Translations under genes and position numbers: made by a program
Shown: piece after piece, positions 1-8,339 of the stretch
Layout: every line of letters begins with the position of its first letter
Numbering within the stretch: position 1 is the first letter of the stretch
NCBI GenBank assembly: GCA_015499985.1
Contig: JAAAUF010000770.1
Span: 6,543-20,189 of the forward strand
Direction: 5' to 3'
Source: Haplosporangium gracile
Taxonomy: Eukaryota; Mortierellomycota; Mortierellomycetes; Mortierellales; Mortierellaceae
Length of the DNA: 13,647 nucleotides
Notes under the pieces: model-generated
What the model saw: only the letters and a program-made list of their open reading frames with translations
Database searches by the model: none
What the model was told of the DNA's origin: nothing

Positions 1-288
1 GCGTGAGGAGGTTTCTTTTTTTTTTTCTCTCTCATTCTAAACACACACTCGACACCCAACATACTCACTCGACACAAGTTACATCTTTCTCTCTTTCTCT
101 TTTCTCTACAATTACAAATACGATCGCTGCTACTTGATCCTCCCTCTCACAGTAGCCAGCTCAACCAGACAGGTGATCTTCAGGGAACTCACAGCCAGTA
201 CCACACAAAAACCAAAGCATAAGAGGAACAAGGTTAAAGCGATCCGTCTCTATCTCTTTCGCTGATATCCATCCCTACTCTACAAGCC
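1..288 (+). promoter_or_regulatory. Leader and promoter-proximal region of the Zn2Cys6 gene
   Basis: This stretch contains no ATG, so the first ATG in the window is the one used for the gene that follows. It is rich in T and C runs (for example about 11-36 and 86-110), a common look for fungal promoters and leaders. No convincing TATA box is visible. The transcription start is not determined, so the boundary between promoter and 5' UTR is unknown. Confidence 0.45.
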
Positions 289-2907
289 ATGTCCCAGCTG
301 TCCTCCTCAGGAAGACAGGACCCCATGGTCAAGCAAGAACCCTCCATCAAGCAAGAACCTTCCTCAACTCAACATCCCCCAAGCCTCAACCCTTCCTACC
401 ACCCCCAGCAGACTTTCTATCACCATCCTGCTACATCCTACTCTTCTTCCTCCGCCTCTGCGTCTTCCTCGAACCAAGCTTACGGTCAGCAAGCACATCA
501 CCACCAGCAACATCAGCCAGCGTCGTCTTCAGCCTCATCGTCCTCGTCGTCTGCCACGCCCCAGGGTCTGTCTGATCCATCCACAGCCCCCTTTGCAAGC
601 ATGTCTGCTACCTCTGGCAACTACAATCTCAGCCGGCATCTCCTCGGTATGAATATGCAGCAGCAACAGCAGTCATCAGGATCAGGTTCTCTGGGAAACA
701 ACAATAATAGCAGCAACAACAACAACAACAGCTCTAGTAACTCTAACAACGGGGGAAGTGCTGCCAACACCCCTATCATGGGAAACGCCCACTTGAACCC
801 CAACAGCCACCTCTCAAGCGCCCCTCCTTCGCCTACCCTCAACAACCTCCATTACCAGCCCAGTGCCGCTAGCACCCATCACCACTTTAGTGGCAACAAC
901 GGCGCTTATGCCCAGTCAACACCGTCTTACTCGTCGCAGCTCTCGTACCAGGCTGACCCTCAGCATTCTCACTCGCACGGCGTTCACTCGTCGAGTGATC
1001 TGGGCTCAAGCAGCTACTACAGCTCTATGCCTCCCTTCAGCTCGCACCCTCACCAGCAACAGGAAGCCATGTCGACATCACAGGGTCAGCAGTCAAGCCA
1101 TCATCCTCAGCATCACCACAGCAACAGCGGCGGAAGCAGCGGCAGTAGCGGGAATGGCCCCCATATCCAGTTCAATTCGACAGCCCCCTCGCCCATGCGT
1201 CAACATCAACAGCAGCCTTATTCGTCCTTGGTTCCACCCTTGTCGGATACTCACTATGCCCAGTACCATCAGCTCCTGGGACCTTCTGCGTTCAGCTCTG
1301 CCCAGTCCAGTCCCTACCACTCGAACCATTCGACTCCTTATAGTTCGATGCCTGGTTCTCCCACTCAAGAGTACCAGCAATTGAGTGGATCCCCCTTGGG
1401 ACAAGGACAGAAGCCCAAACGGCGACAGGTCAAGAATGCTTGTGGTAAGGATTTTTTTTTCTTTCGAGTCGTTACCAATTGTTATTTTTTTTTTCTTGTT
1501 CTTCTCGTTTTATTAATCCCGATGACATGAGCTGTGTGAGGAGCCGACAAAGAGGCGAAAAGGACTTTGAAAATGGCGCAACGTGGGACGGAGAGTTGGG
1601 ACTCTATTATTACAACACCCGCTTATGTATGACAGCGTTCTCCCTTGTTGTTATTCAATGTTGAACTTCTGAACCTTGTTCTGATAACAGACAGACAATC
1701 GCATGCAGCGAGGCCGTTGTAGGAATTTTCCCCTTTCTTTTCCTCATCGTCATCCTCTCTCCCTCATTTTTTTTTTTGCTTTCCATTTTTTTTTCCTTTC
1801 TCTCATCCCATTCTCTTCCCCCTTCCTTCCCCCCCCCTTTTTTTTTTTATCCCTTGTTAATTGCTCATGATTGTTGAGCAGCAACGGTAACAAAAAGGCG
1901 AAAAAGAGGCATCAAGAGGAAGAAAAGTAGAAAGCAAAGAAAGAGAGAAGAGCAAGCATGTCATCCTGGGAAAAAAATCGCTTTTGTCGGGAGTAATTAG
2001 CCAGGTTTCTCCTGAATGTCTATGATGGTCAACTCTGGTTGGCTGTATTAATAGCCGTCATTTCATTATTTTTTTCTTTTGATACATTATTGAAATATCA
2101 GCCCTTTCTTTGGCTAATGTACCCTTTTATTATCTGATCCTCGTATGATCAAATACAATGGATGAGAATGGGATCCCGGGTACTCCCTCTTCCCTATTTC
2201 CATTTCCTCATTGCTCTGCTCATAACCACATGGGGTCGAGAGGAAGATGAGCGGGGTGGAGAACTTGGAAGACCAGCTACTACTTCTACTATCCTAACTG
2301 ACTAACTGGCTATCTCGCTTAATCTCATATTAACAATCCCTCCCTCTCCATTTTTTATTTTTCACCGGATACTCTAGTCAACTGCCAAAAAGCTTGCAAA
2401 AAGTGTGACGAGGGAAGACCGTGCTCCCGCTGCATCAAATACGGCTTGACCGATACCTGTGTCGACTCCACAAGGAAGGTCCGTAAAAAGGGCATCAAGC
2501 GTGGACCCTACAAGCGCAGACCACCACCCTCCCAGCTCGGTTCGGCCTCCGTCTCGACCTCGCCCACCCTGCGCCATGCTGCCGTCCCCAGCGGCCTCGC
2601 AGGGTACATGTCTGAACCCGTCACAGCCCTCAACAGCCCAACGCAATCCCATCTGTTGCCCCTGACAACATCGAACCACAACCAGCCATTGGATTTCGGA
2701 TACGACACGAGTGGAGGACAGGGTGGCTACTCATTCCAGTCACACCGGATGGAGTCGACGTATGCGCCGCCCTATGCCAGCTACTCGGGATCCAACCTCT
2801 ACACATCACCCTACGGCATGAACAGCGGCAGCAGCAACAACAACGGTGGCAGCAGCAGCAACAACAATCCCACTGGCACCAACAGTGGCCATACCAGCAT
2901 GCCCTGA
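289..2907 (+). CDS. Zn2Cys6 fungal transcription factor with low-complexity N-terminal half
   Basis: Exons join 289-1444 and 2378-2907 (561 aa). The donor is GTAAGG and the acceptor is CTCTAG; joining them reconstitutes a canonical C-x2-C-x6-C-x5-C-x2-C-x8-C zinc cluster with cysteines at 385, 388, 395, 401, 404 and 413. The cluster is followed by a basic stretch (about 418-433, ending GPYKRR) that should act as DNA-binding linker and nuclear signal. KPKRR lies just before it at 375-379. In this family the cluster binds CGG-type half sites in the nucleus; the target genes are unknown. Residues 1-370 are Ser/Gln/His/Pro-rich with a poly-Asn run at about 137-154, and the C terminus is again Ser/Asn/Gly-rich. 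The N terminus holds two psi-K-x-E motifs (K15, K21). The cluster sits in the C-terminal half, unlike the usual N-terminal position, and no fungal_trans middle-homology domain is evident. Start choice: first ATG, context GCCATGT. The product is certain as a family; the biological role is not recognised. Confidence 0.87.
1445..2377 (+). other. 933-nt intron inside the zinc-cluster coding region
   Basis: It begins GTAAGG directly after the codon of the first zinc-binding cysteine plus one base, and ends CTCTAG. Two CTAAC branch-point-like sequences lie at about 2294-2306, some 75 nt upstream of the acceptor. The interior has long T and C runs (1720-1850) followed by a purine-rich stretch (1885-1960). 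Unspliced reading adds a short hydrophobic Phe/Leu/Val tail and stops at 1528-1530. It is long for a fungal intron. An unrecognised small exon inside it cannot be excluded without transcript data. Confidence 0.82.
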
Positions 2908-3120
2908 CCATCTCATTCCAACGATCAGAGTTATCCAGAAAAGAGCCAGGAACACACAAAAAAGGAGGATTAGCGGAGCATGAAAAAATGAGTAGGACAT
3001 TGAAACTCCACCATAAACAACAACAAAAAAATCAACAACAAAGCAGCAGAGAAACAGAGAAAAGAGGCAATTCAAAAGTCAGCTGCAGTCGTCAATTGCT
3101 TATTTTTTTTTTTCTCCTTT

Positions 3121-3142
3121 TGCTGGTGGTTCTCAACCAGCA
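3121..3142 (+). promoter_or_regulatory. Hairpin 1 in the 3' flank of the Zn2Cys6 gene
   Basis: TGCTGGT at 3121-3127 pairs perfectly with ACCAGCA at 3136-3142, leaving an 8-nt loop. An alternative fold pairs GGTT with AACC around a CTC loop inside the same segment. The function is unknown; it may shape the mRNA 3' UTR. Confidence 0.45.
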
Positions 3143-3159
3143 ACAGCAGTATTGACAAT

Positions 3160-3194
3160 TCGACAGTGCATCAAATCACTTTCAGCACTGTCGA
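3160..3194 (+). promoter_or_regulatory. Hairpin 2 in the 3' flank, 10-bp perfect stem
   Basis: TCGACAGTGC at 3160-3169 is the exact reverse complement of GCACTGTCGA at 3185-3194, with a 15-nt A/T-rich loop. It lies 17 nt after hairpin 1 and is followed by T7 and T13 runs at 3201-3224. A 10-bp perfect stem in low-complexity AT-rich sequence is more than expected from base composition alone. The role is unknown. Confidence 0.5.
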
Positions 3195-3317
3195 TGATAC
3201 TTTTTTTCTCGTTTTTTTTTTTTTGTTATCAGAGTTTCCTTGCTACCTTCTTTATTTTTCCTTTCTTTTCTCTCATGGAATTGACAGTTTTTTCTTATCA
3301 TTCATCGTTTTTCGCAT

Positions 3318-3341
3318 AATAAAAAAAAAAAAAAAAAAAAA
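3318..3341 (+). terminator. AATAAA poly(A) signal and 21-nt A tract
   Basis: AATAAA at 3318-3323 merges into an uninterrupted run of 21 A (3321-3341), with another A run at 3345-3354. It is suitably placed to direct cleavage and polyadenylation of the upstream mRNA. The exact tract length is unreliable in any assembly. Confidence 0.4.
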
Positions 3342-3360
3342 CTGAAAAAAAAAACCACAA

Positions 3361-4031
3361 ATCCCAACAGTGAGCCGTGGTTACTCCTCTTATCCACGCC
3401 AATGCGGCTATAGCCATGTGTATGTTTTTGCGAGACTATTTGTTTGTTTGGTGTGTTCGTTGTACCTTGCATGTCTATCTTGGCCATTTTTTTTTCTTGT
3501 ATCACATAGAGGCAAGGCTTATACAATCCAAAACTGCTAGAGGTAATGCAAGGGTAAGAGGTAGCGGGAAGAGGTGGGAGACGGGAGTGACAAAGGCGGC
3601 CGTTTTTGGATGTTTGTATTTGACCGTCGGTCGGGTCTATCGATCGGGGATTAGAACATGATCGAGTATTGTGAAACTATTCAAACAATTTGTTTGTCTA
3701 GAGAGCAAGAACCATCGGGAGGGAAGAGGAGTAGGGTGGTGGTGGTTTTGGGTAGCGATTTTGCAAGCGTTGAGTTTTTGAGATAAAGAAAAGGGAAAAA
3801 GGGGGGGAGCAAGTCGTCAAGGGGGTAGGAAGAAGGATTTAAAAAAGATGAATACGAAGAGTTTCAGGACAGCGCACAGTGGTTTTTTTTTCTTTTCTTT
3901 TCTTTTCTTGCCCTCTTTTCTTTTCTGTTTATTATTTTTGGCGCTACACCCAGTTACAACCCATGATGTCAACAAAAGGAGTAAAAATCGGCCGTAATAA
4001 CAAAAGCAGCAGCAGGAGTAGCAGAGAACAA
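3361..4031. other. Intergenic stretch, no gene supported
   Basis: Both strands were read and no protein of recognisable composition or splice structure was found. Visible items are a 10-bp perfect palindrome GGCTATAGCC (3406-3415), a purine-rich block at about 3690-3850 and a TTTTC microsatellite at 3883-3927. The short open frames here carry homopolymer-driven Phe, Lys or Leu runs. This stretch may include promoter remains of the decayed gene that follows. Confidence 0.6.
3883..3927 (+). repeat. TTTTC microsatellite
   Basis: After a run of T, the unit TTTTC repeats several times with one interruption (GCCC at about 3910). It is simple-sequence DNA typical of this genome's intergenic regions. 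Confidence 0.7.
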
Positions 4032-5128
4032 GATATACGATTTCACCGTCTTTGAGCAATGGGATTCCACAGAAAAATACATCCTTAACAAGGCCCTCAA
4101 TATGGCAGCCAAGGTATTCTTCAGGACAACAACAGTCACTGGTTTGAGCAGGACGTCTGCACGAGAAACTCGAAAAGGTCGCTGCGGGGCTTTTCTACGG
4201 TCAATGGTAGAGCTGACCTGACCTGACCATATCCAGATCCTCGTCGGGATTATAGTTGCCGATGCTCAGGATGAAGAGACTACAGCTCGAGAAGATTATA
4301 TTTTGCTCCTGAAAGCTTTGTTGTTGTTCACACAACCTAATTTTTTTTTTATTCTATTCAATGATCACCCTCCGCAAAAGAGCAAGCAAAAACACAAGCT
4401 AAACGGTTCGCTTTCATAGGCGATGCGATTGTACACGCATGTATCCAAGAATCTACGCCCTACCTTGACATCACTGGAGATACCCGAATTCATCAAAGAC
4501 ATGATGCTCAAGTACTACGAACAAGCCAAAGATACCACAGGTGATGGCTGTTTATGCGTGCGTGTGGGTTTGATAGTATCGTTGCAGATATGAGGGCCTA
4601 TATATGAAGCGGAAGATGAGGAGGGTGTATCCGGGTGCAGTGCCTCCGACGGTGGAGATGGTTTTTTGTAGACTGCTCGTGACGGGCGACGATAGACTGG
4701 CATTATGCGTCTTTCGAAGCGGAGGGTCTTTAGTTATTATCTTTTCATAACTAAAATGGTCTGATTGTTTGTGTCGGGCATAACAGCGTTTGTAATTCCG
4801 TTGATTTTCACTGAAACGCGTTTTTTTTTATACGCTCAGGCCGGATGTTTTGGTGGTTCCTTTTTATCTATGGACCTGAATCATGTAAACTCTATTCTAT
4901 ATATTTTTTTTTTTCACTATTCATACTAAGAATCGAGGCACATTTTATTGCCGTTTTCGTTTTGTAGGGCATACGGTTGTTGAGGCGGCATATAAGGTAA
5001 GGTGTTGCAGGAGAGGCACATTACAAATGGGGTTCTGACACTGGCGGTTGGTTTTTGCCAGGACGGATTTGATTGACCGTATACAACAGGAGTAAGGACA
5101 TCATGTTTCGACCGCTATCAAGCAATGA
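4032..5128 (+). pseudogene. Decayed tandem paralogue of the SCCPDH-like gene
   Basis: Blocks of this region align in order with the intact gene at 5520-7232. 4032-4120 matches its first codons, 4157-4310 matches the rest of exon 1 (the VADAQDE stretch is still readable), 4407-4700 matches exon 2 and 4966-5128 matches exon 4, including a 16-nt identical block around ACGGATTTGATTGA. The initiator ATG is not present. The Rossmann GxTGFTG motif has become EQWDSTE through compensating indels and substitutions. In-frame stops occur at TAG 4208-4210 and TGA 4605-4607. A one-base insertion near 4481 breaks the GEPEF motif. The roughly 550-nt exon 3 has no counterpart. Intron-like sequence remains between the exon-1 and exon-2 blocks, so the copy arose by DNA duplication and not from an mRNA. 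It cannot encode a working oxidoreductase; whether it is still transcribed is unknown. Confidence 0.9.
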
Positions 5129-5519
5129 AAGGAGCTTGCTTTATATGACTGTGGCTACGCGTTTTTTTGTTTTTTGTTTTTTTATTTTCTAACAAATTCA
5201 AAGCTCATTCTTATTATTCACGTTGTGGAACAATCTCTTACGAAAAGTATGCGGAATAAAAATAATTGGGATTTTAGTTGCATGCTTGTCTATCATGATT
5301 AGGAAATGAGTGCTCTCGTCTTTTTTTGTAATGCACTTTTTTTTTGCAGAGGGTGGGTGGCTTGCGAATTCGATCGATCAGACCCTTGGGTCCGCGAAAT
5401 TCATGCTCCAATAAGGACAAGAAGGGAGTGCACAGTCTTCTTTTCTTTCCCCACCAACCCCTCCACCAACCGGAATCCCCCAATCAACAACCTCGACCAT
5501 CACACATAACACCATCACC
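5129..5519 (+). promoter_or_regulatory. Upstream region of the SCCPDH-like gene
   Basis: This lies between the end of the decayed copy and the ATG of the intact gene. A CCAAT element at 5408-5412 sits about 108 nt before the ATG. An interrupted palindrome, GACCC-TT-GGGTC, lies at 5381-5392. The last 90 nt are rich in CCAACC/CCACC-type pyrimidine and A sequence, typical of a leader. A T-rich tract ending GCAG at about 5331-5349 could be a 3' splice site of a leader intron, but no convincing donor was identified. Confidence 0.4.
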
Positions 5520-7232
5520 ATGACTGAGAAATACGACGTTACCATCTTTGGTGCAACGGGATTCACAGGAAAACTCATCTTCGACGAGGTCATCAAGACT
5601 GCACCCAAGACCTCCTTCCCTGAACAAAAGCCGATTCGCGTTGCAATTGCGGGTCGATCCCGTGAAAAGCTTGAACAGCTCGTTGCAGGACTTCCTACGA
5701 CGGGCGAAGGGGCCGGCAGTATTCAGGTCGGTGTTATTGTTGCAGATGCTCAGGATGAAGGGAGCATGAGGGATATGTGCCGCGTTTCTAAGGTCGTCAT
5801 TGCCGCAGGTACGATACGCACATACATACACGCCTCTCTATTCCTATTTATCTACCGAGCCGATGTGACCAAGGGTTTGGCAGTATGTATTTTTACATCT
5901 AGCTCTTTCATGCAGCCCCAGACTTACTCTACTTTTTACTTTACCGCATAAAAAAAATGTATAGCTGGACCATTCCGTTTCATGGGAGAGGCAGTTGTGA
6001 AGGCTTGTATCCAGGAGGGCGCTCATTATGTCGATATTACAGGAGAACCCGAGTTCTTTGAAGGAATGGTGCTAAAGTACCACGAACAAGCCAAGAAGGA
6101 ACAGGTCTCGATTGTTCATGTCTGTGGATTTGATAGTATCCCTGCGGATATGGGTGTCCTTTACACTAAGCAGCAGTTGGAGAAGAACCACAATGCGTTG
6201 CCTTCGACGATTGAAATGTTCTTTAAGCTCCATATTGCTGGCAACTCTGGATTCGGTGGTCACTTTGCTACCTACGCGTCGGTGAGTTTTATACTATCAA
6301 GTGGTGTCGACACCAATATGATCGGTGACGATATATCGAAATAGTTGTGCGTTATATTTACTGATAGGCTTTATGAACGCGTTCTTATCACTGTCATAGG
6401 CGGTGCATGGATTCGGAAGTGCGGGGTTGCTGCGTCAGTTGCGCAAGACCGCCAACCGACCCCAGATCCCCAAGATCGGACCTTCGTTGATCATCAACCC
6501 CAAGCCCCACTGGGTCAGCAAGGTCGCCGCCTACACGATCCCCTTCTTCTTTGCCGATCCCTCCGTCATTCGCCTCTCTCAGCAACTGGTTCTCCAGGAC
6601 AATGACCTTCAATCGTCTCAATCACCCCCTGTCCAGTTCTCGGCCTATATCTGCATCCCCACCTTTAAGGCTCTGGCCATGGCCATCTTTGCGTCGACTG
6701 CGTTTGGACTGTTGGCCAAGTATGAGGCAGGACGCCGGTTCTTGTTGAAGCACCCTCGTCTGTTTACTTTGGGTACCTTTTCGCATGATGGACCTACCAA
6801 GCAGCAATTGGCGGAGACATCGTTCTCGGAAACTTTCTATGCGCAGGGATATTCTAAGGAATTGAGGGACAAGCATCCCAACTCCGAGGATCTTCGTCGC
6901 GTCCAGCCTGATGTCTCCTTGGTTACTAGCGTCTCTGGACCCGAGCCAGGTAACCTTTGCTCATTTTTACGTTCCATACCAACAACAAGCACTTCAGTTC
7001 GTTATTCCAAAAGGGTGTGTGTTTGCATGTATTAACTTACTATCGGGGATTTTTTGTCATAGGATATGTGGCGACACCCAAGATGGTTGTGCAGGCAGCA
7101 TACACGCTGTTGAAGCAGAAGAACAAGGTCCCCAACGGTGTCTTGACTCCGGCGGTTGCCTTTGCTAGGACGGATTTGATTGATCGTTTGCAGGAGCAAG
7201 GCATCGTCTTTTCGACTGTTGTCAAGAACTAA
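5520..7232 (+). CDS. SCCPDH: Saccharopine dehydrogenase-like oxidoreductase (SCCPDH orthologue)
   Basis: Exons join 5520-5808, 5965-6281, 6400-6949 and 7063-7232 (441 aa, close to the 429 aa of human SCCPDH). The introns are 156, 118 and 113 nt with donors GTACGA, GTGAGT and GTAACC, each ending in TAG. The N-terminal Rossmann fold carries GATGFTG at 11-17 and AGRSREKL at 44-51, whose Arg is a plausible NADP 2'-phosphate contact. Family blocks follow in order: VADAQDE (74-80), AGPFRFMGE (97-105), GEPEF (123-127), GFDSIPAD (151-158), a hydrophobic segment at about 284-308, and AQGYS and GYVATP near the C terminus. In animals SCCPDH is associated with lipid droplets; its substrate is not established, and despite its name it should not be read as the lysine-pathway enzyme Lys9/LYS1. 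The hydrophobic segment fits membrane or droplet association. Only the ATG at 5520 precedes the Rossmann motif. A dead duplicate lies immediately upstream. Family assignment is firm; substrate unknown. Confidence 0.95.
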
Positions 7233-7409
7233 GAAAAAATGATTTGTCCCTCTACTACCAACCACCACGCAATCTCTCCCTTTCCCTGTGTCTCCTTTTT
7301 TTTTCTCTCTCTCTCTCTTCTGCGACAAACAACCAAATACCAAACACCAAACATTGAACACCAAATACCAAATACCATCACGATACATCTCGGTTAACCA
7401 AAAAATAAA
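7233..7409 (+). other. 3' flank / probable 3' UTR of the SCCPDH-like gene
   Basis: This is a pyrimidine-rich stretch (about 7273-7320) followed by the heptamer array listed separately, and an AATAAA at 7404-7409, about 170 nt after the stop codon, which is a good poly(A) signal candidate. Confidence 0.5.
7332..7380 (+). repeat. Degenerate ACCAAAY heptamer array
   Basis: Seven consecutive 7-nt units fill exactly 49 nt: ACCAAAT, ACCAAAC, ACCAAAC, ATTGAAC, ACCAAAT, ACCAAAT, ACCATCA. A further related unit, ACAAACA, precedes them. The period is strict while the units vary. It lies in the probable 3' UTR of the SCCPDH-like gene; no function is known. Confidence 0.7.
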
Positions 7410-8339
7410 TTAAAAAAATCCAAGAAGGAAAGACAAAAAAGAACAGCATATTTCACGCACGTCTATCATAGAACGATAACCACAAGAGGGTAAGCCAGCG
7501 TGAATGTAGAAGGACGAACAAGCATGACATGACTGGAGTATGTATCAATGACAAAAGGAAAGATGAATGGCATTTGGCATGGTTGATATGTCACGTACAA
7601 AATGGAGAGAGAGAAAGAGAGCGAGAGAGAGAGAGATAGGGAAAGATGTGTACCATTTTTGCGTTTGTTGTTGGTGCTCTTTCTTCAACTGTTCCGCAGG
7701 CGGGCTGTGTCTGTGTGGACACATGGGAGCAGCAACAGCAGCAGCAAGGGAAAGGCAAGAGCAACAACAAGCCCAGCTCTAGTGTGTGGAATCAGCACAA
7801 GCACAGGCACAACACAAGCACAAGGTCGTATGGCCTATTCGTTGAGAGTCACTCACTTGTCCACTCACACCCTTCTCCCTTCTCTTTTCTTCTCTTCACT
7901 TCTCTTTTCTTCTCGTACCTTCATCGCCTCATCTCCCTCCTCCTTCCTTCTGGTCATCCTTTTCCCCCTCTACGTCTCTCTTTCCCTTTTTCCTCCTCCT
8001 TTCTTTCCTCCGTCCATTGGTCATCAGGCCTCCCCTTCTTCCCCCTCTGTACCTTTTTTTTCTTTGTTATCTTCTTATTGTCTCCCTTTTCTTTTGTTGC
8101 TATTTTGTAGTCGCCCACAAACAACAACTAGCAGAGTTCAATTCTTTCCATCCCCACCTGGGCTGAACACTTGAGAAGCTTTGCAAAGGAGCGAAACAAC
8201 AAACGACCGAACGATAAAGAGCTCTCCCTTCCCTTCTTTTTCCCCTTCCCTTCTTCCTCTTCCTTTCCTTTTCGTTCTTCCTTTTTCTCTCCACTCCACC
8301 TCCACCCTTCTCCCTATTAACGACAAAGAAAGCAAACAA
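7410..8339. other. Intergenic and leader region before the RhoGAP gene
   Basis: No gene is supported. Contents are a GA microsatellite (7604-7636), a CAG/CAA-rich block (7728-7775), GCACAA-like hexamers (7793-7825) and very pyrimidine-rich DNA (about 7857-8110 and 8221-8310). From 8181 to 8339 there is no ATG, consistent with a 5' leader. ATTTTGTAG at 8102-8110 resembles a 3' splice site, so a leader intron is possible; no matching donor was established. An inverted CCAAT (ATTGG) lies at 8016-8020. Confidence 0.5.
7604..7636 (+). repeat. GA microsatellite
   Basis: GAGA dinucleotide repeats with a few interruptions (AAA, GC). Purine-only on this strand, it could form a sensitive or nucleosome-poor site, but nothing beyond the repeat is shown. 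Confidence 0.75.

Larger units (their letters stand above)
2908..3360 (+). other. 3' flank / probable 3' UTR of the Zn2Cys6 gene
   Basis: This is A-rich just after the stop codon, then T-rich with runs at about 3103-3112, 3201-3207 and 3212-3224. It holds two hairpins (listed separately). An AATAAA at 3318-3323 runs into a 21-nt A tract (3321-3341), about 410 nt after the stop codon, and is a reasonable poly(A) region. No coding potential is supported. Confidence 0.5.

Noticed and set aside
621..845. Minus-strand frame with a long poly-Leu stretch
   Set aside because: It is the antisense of the AAC/AGC repeats that encode the poly-Asn/Ser part of the transcription factor; it has no independent support.
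2630..2959. Minus-strand Cys-rich open frame
   Set aside because: The cysteines come from the complement of AGC/AAC repeats in exon 2 of the transcription factor; the spacing matches no known Cys-rich family.
3301..3360. A tract as the tail of a retroposed SINE or processed gene
   Set aside because: No target-site duplication or Pol III promoter boxes were seen around it; a poly(A)-signal region of the upstream gene is simpler.
4032..5128. Repeat-induced point mutation as the cause of decay
   Set aside because: Differences from the intact copy include many transversions and indels in addition to C-to-T/G-to-A changes; no strong transition bias was apparent by eye, although it was not counted.
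7646..8110. 154-codon open frame whose first 20 residues look like a signal peptide
   Set aside because: After about 60 codons it is only the translation of pyrimidine-rich DNA (Phe/Ser/Leu/Pro), with CAG-repeat glutamines before that. It has no recognisable domain and lies in the leader region of the next gene.
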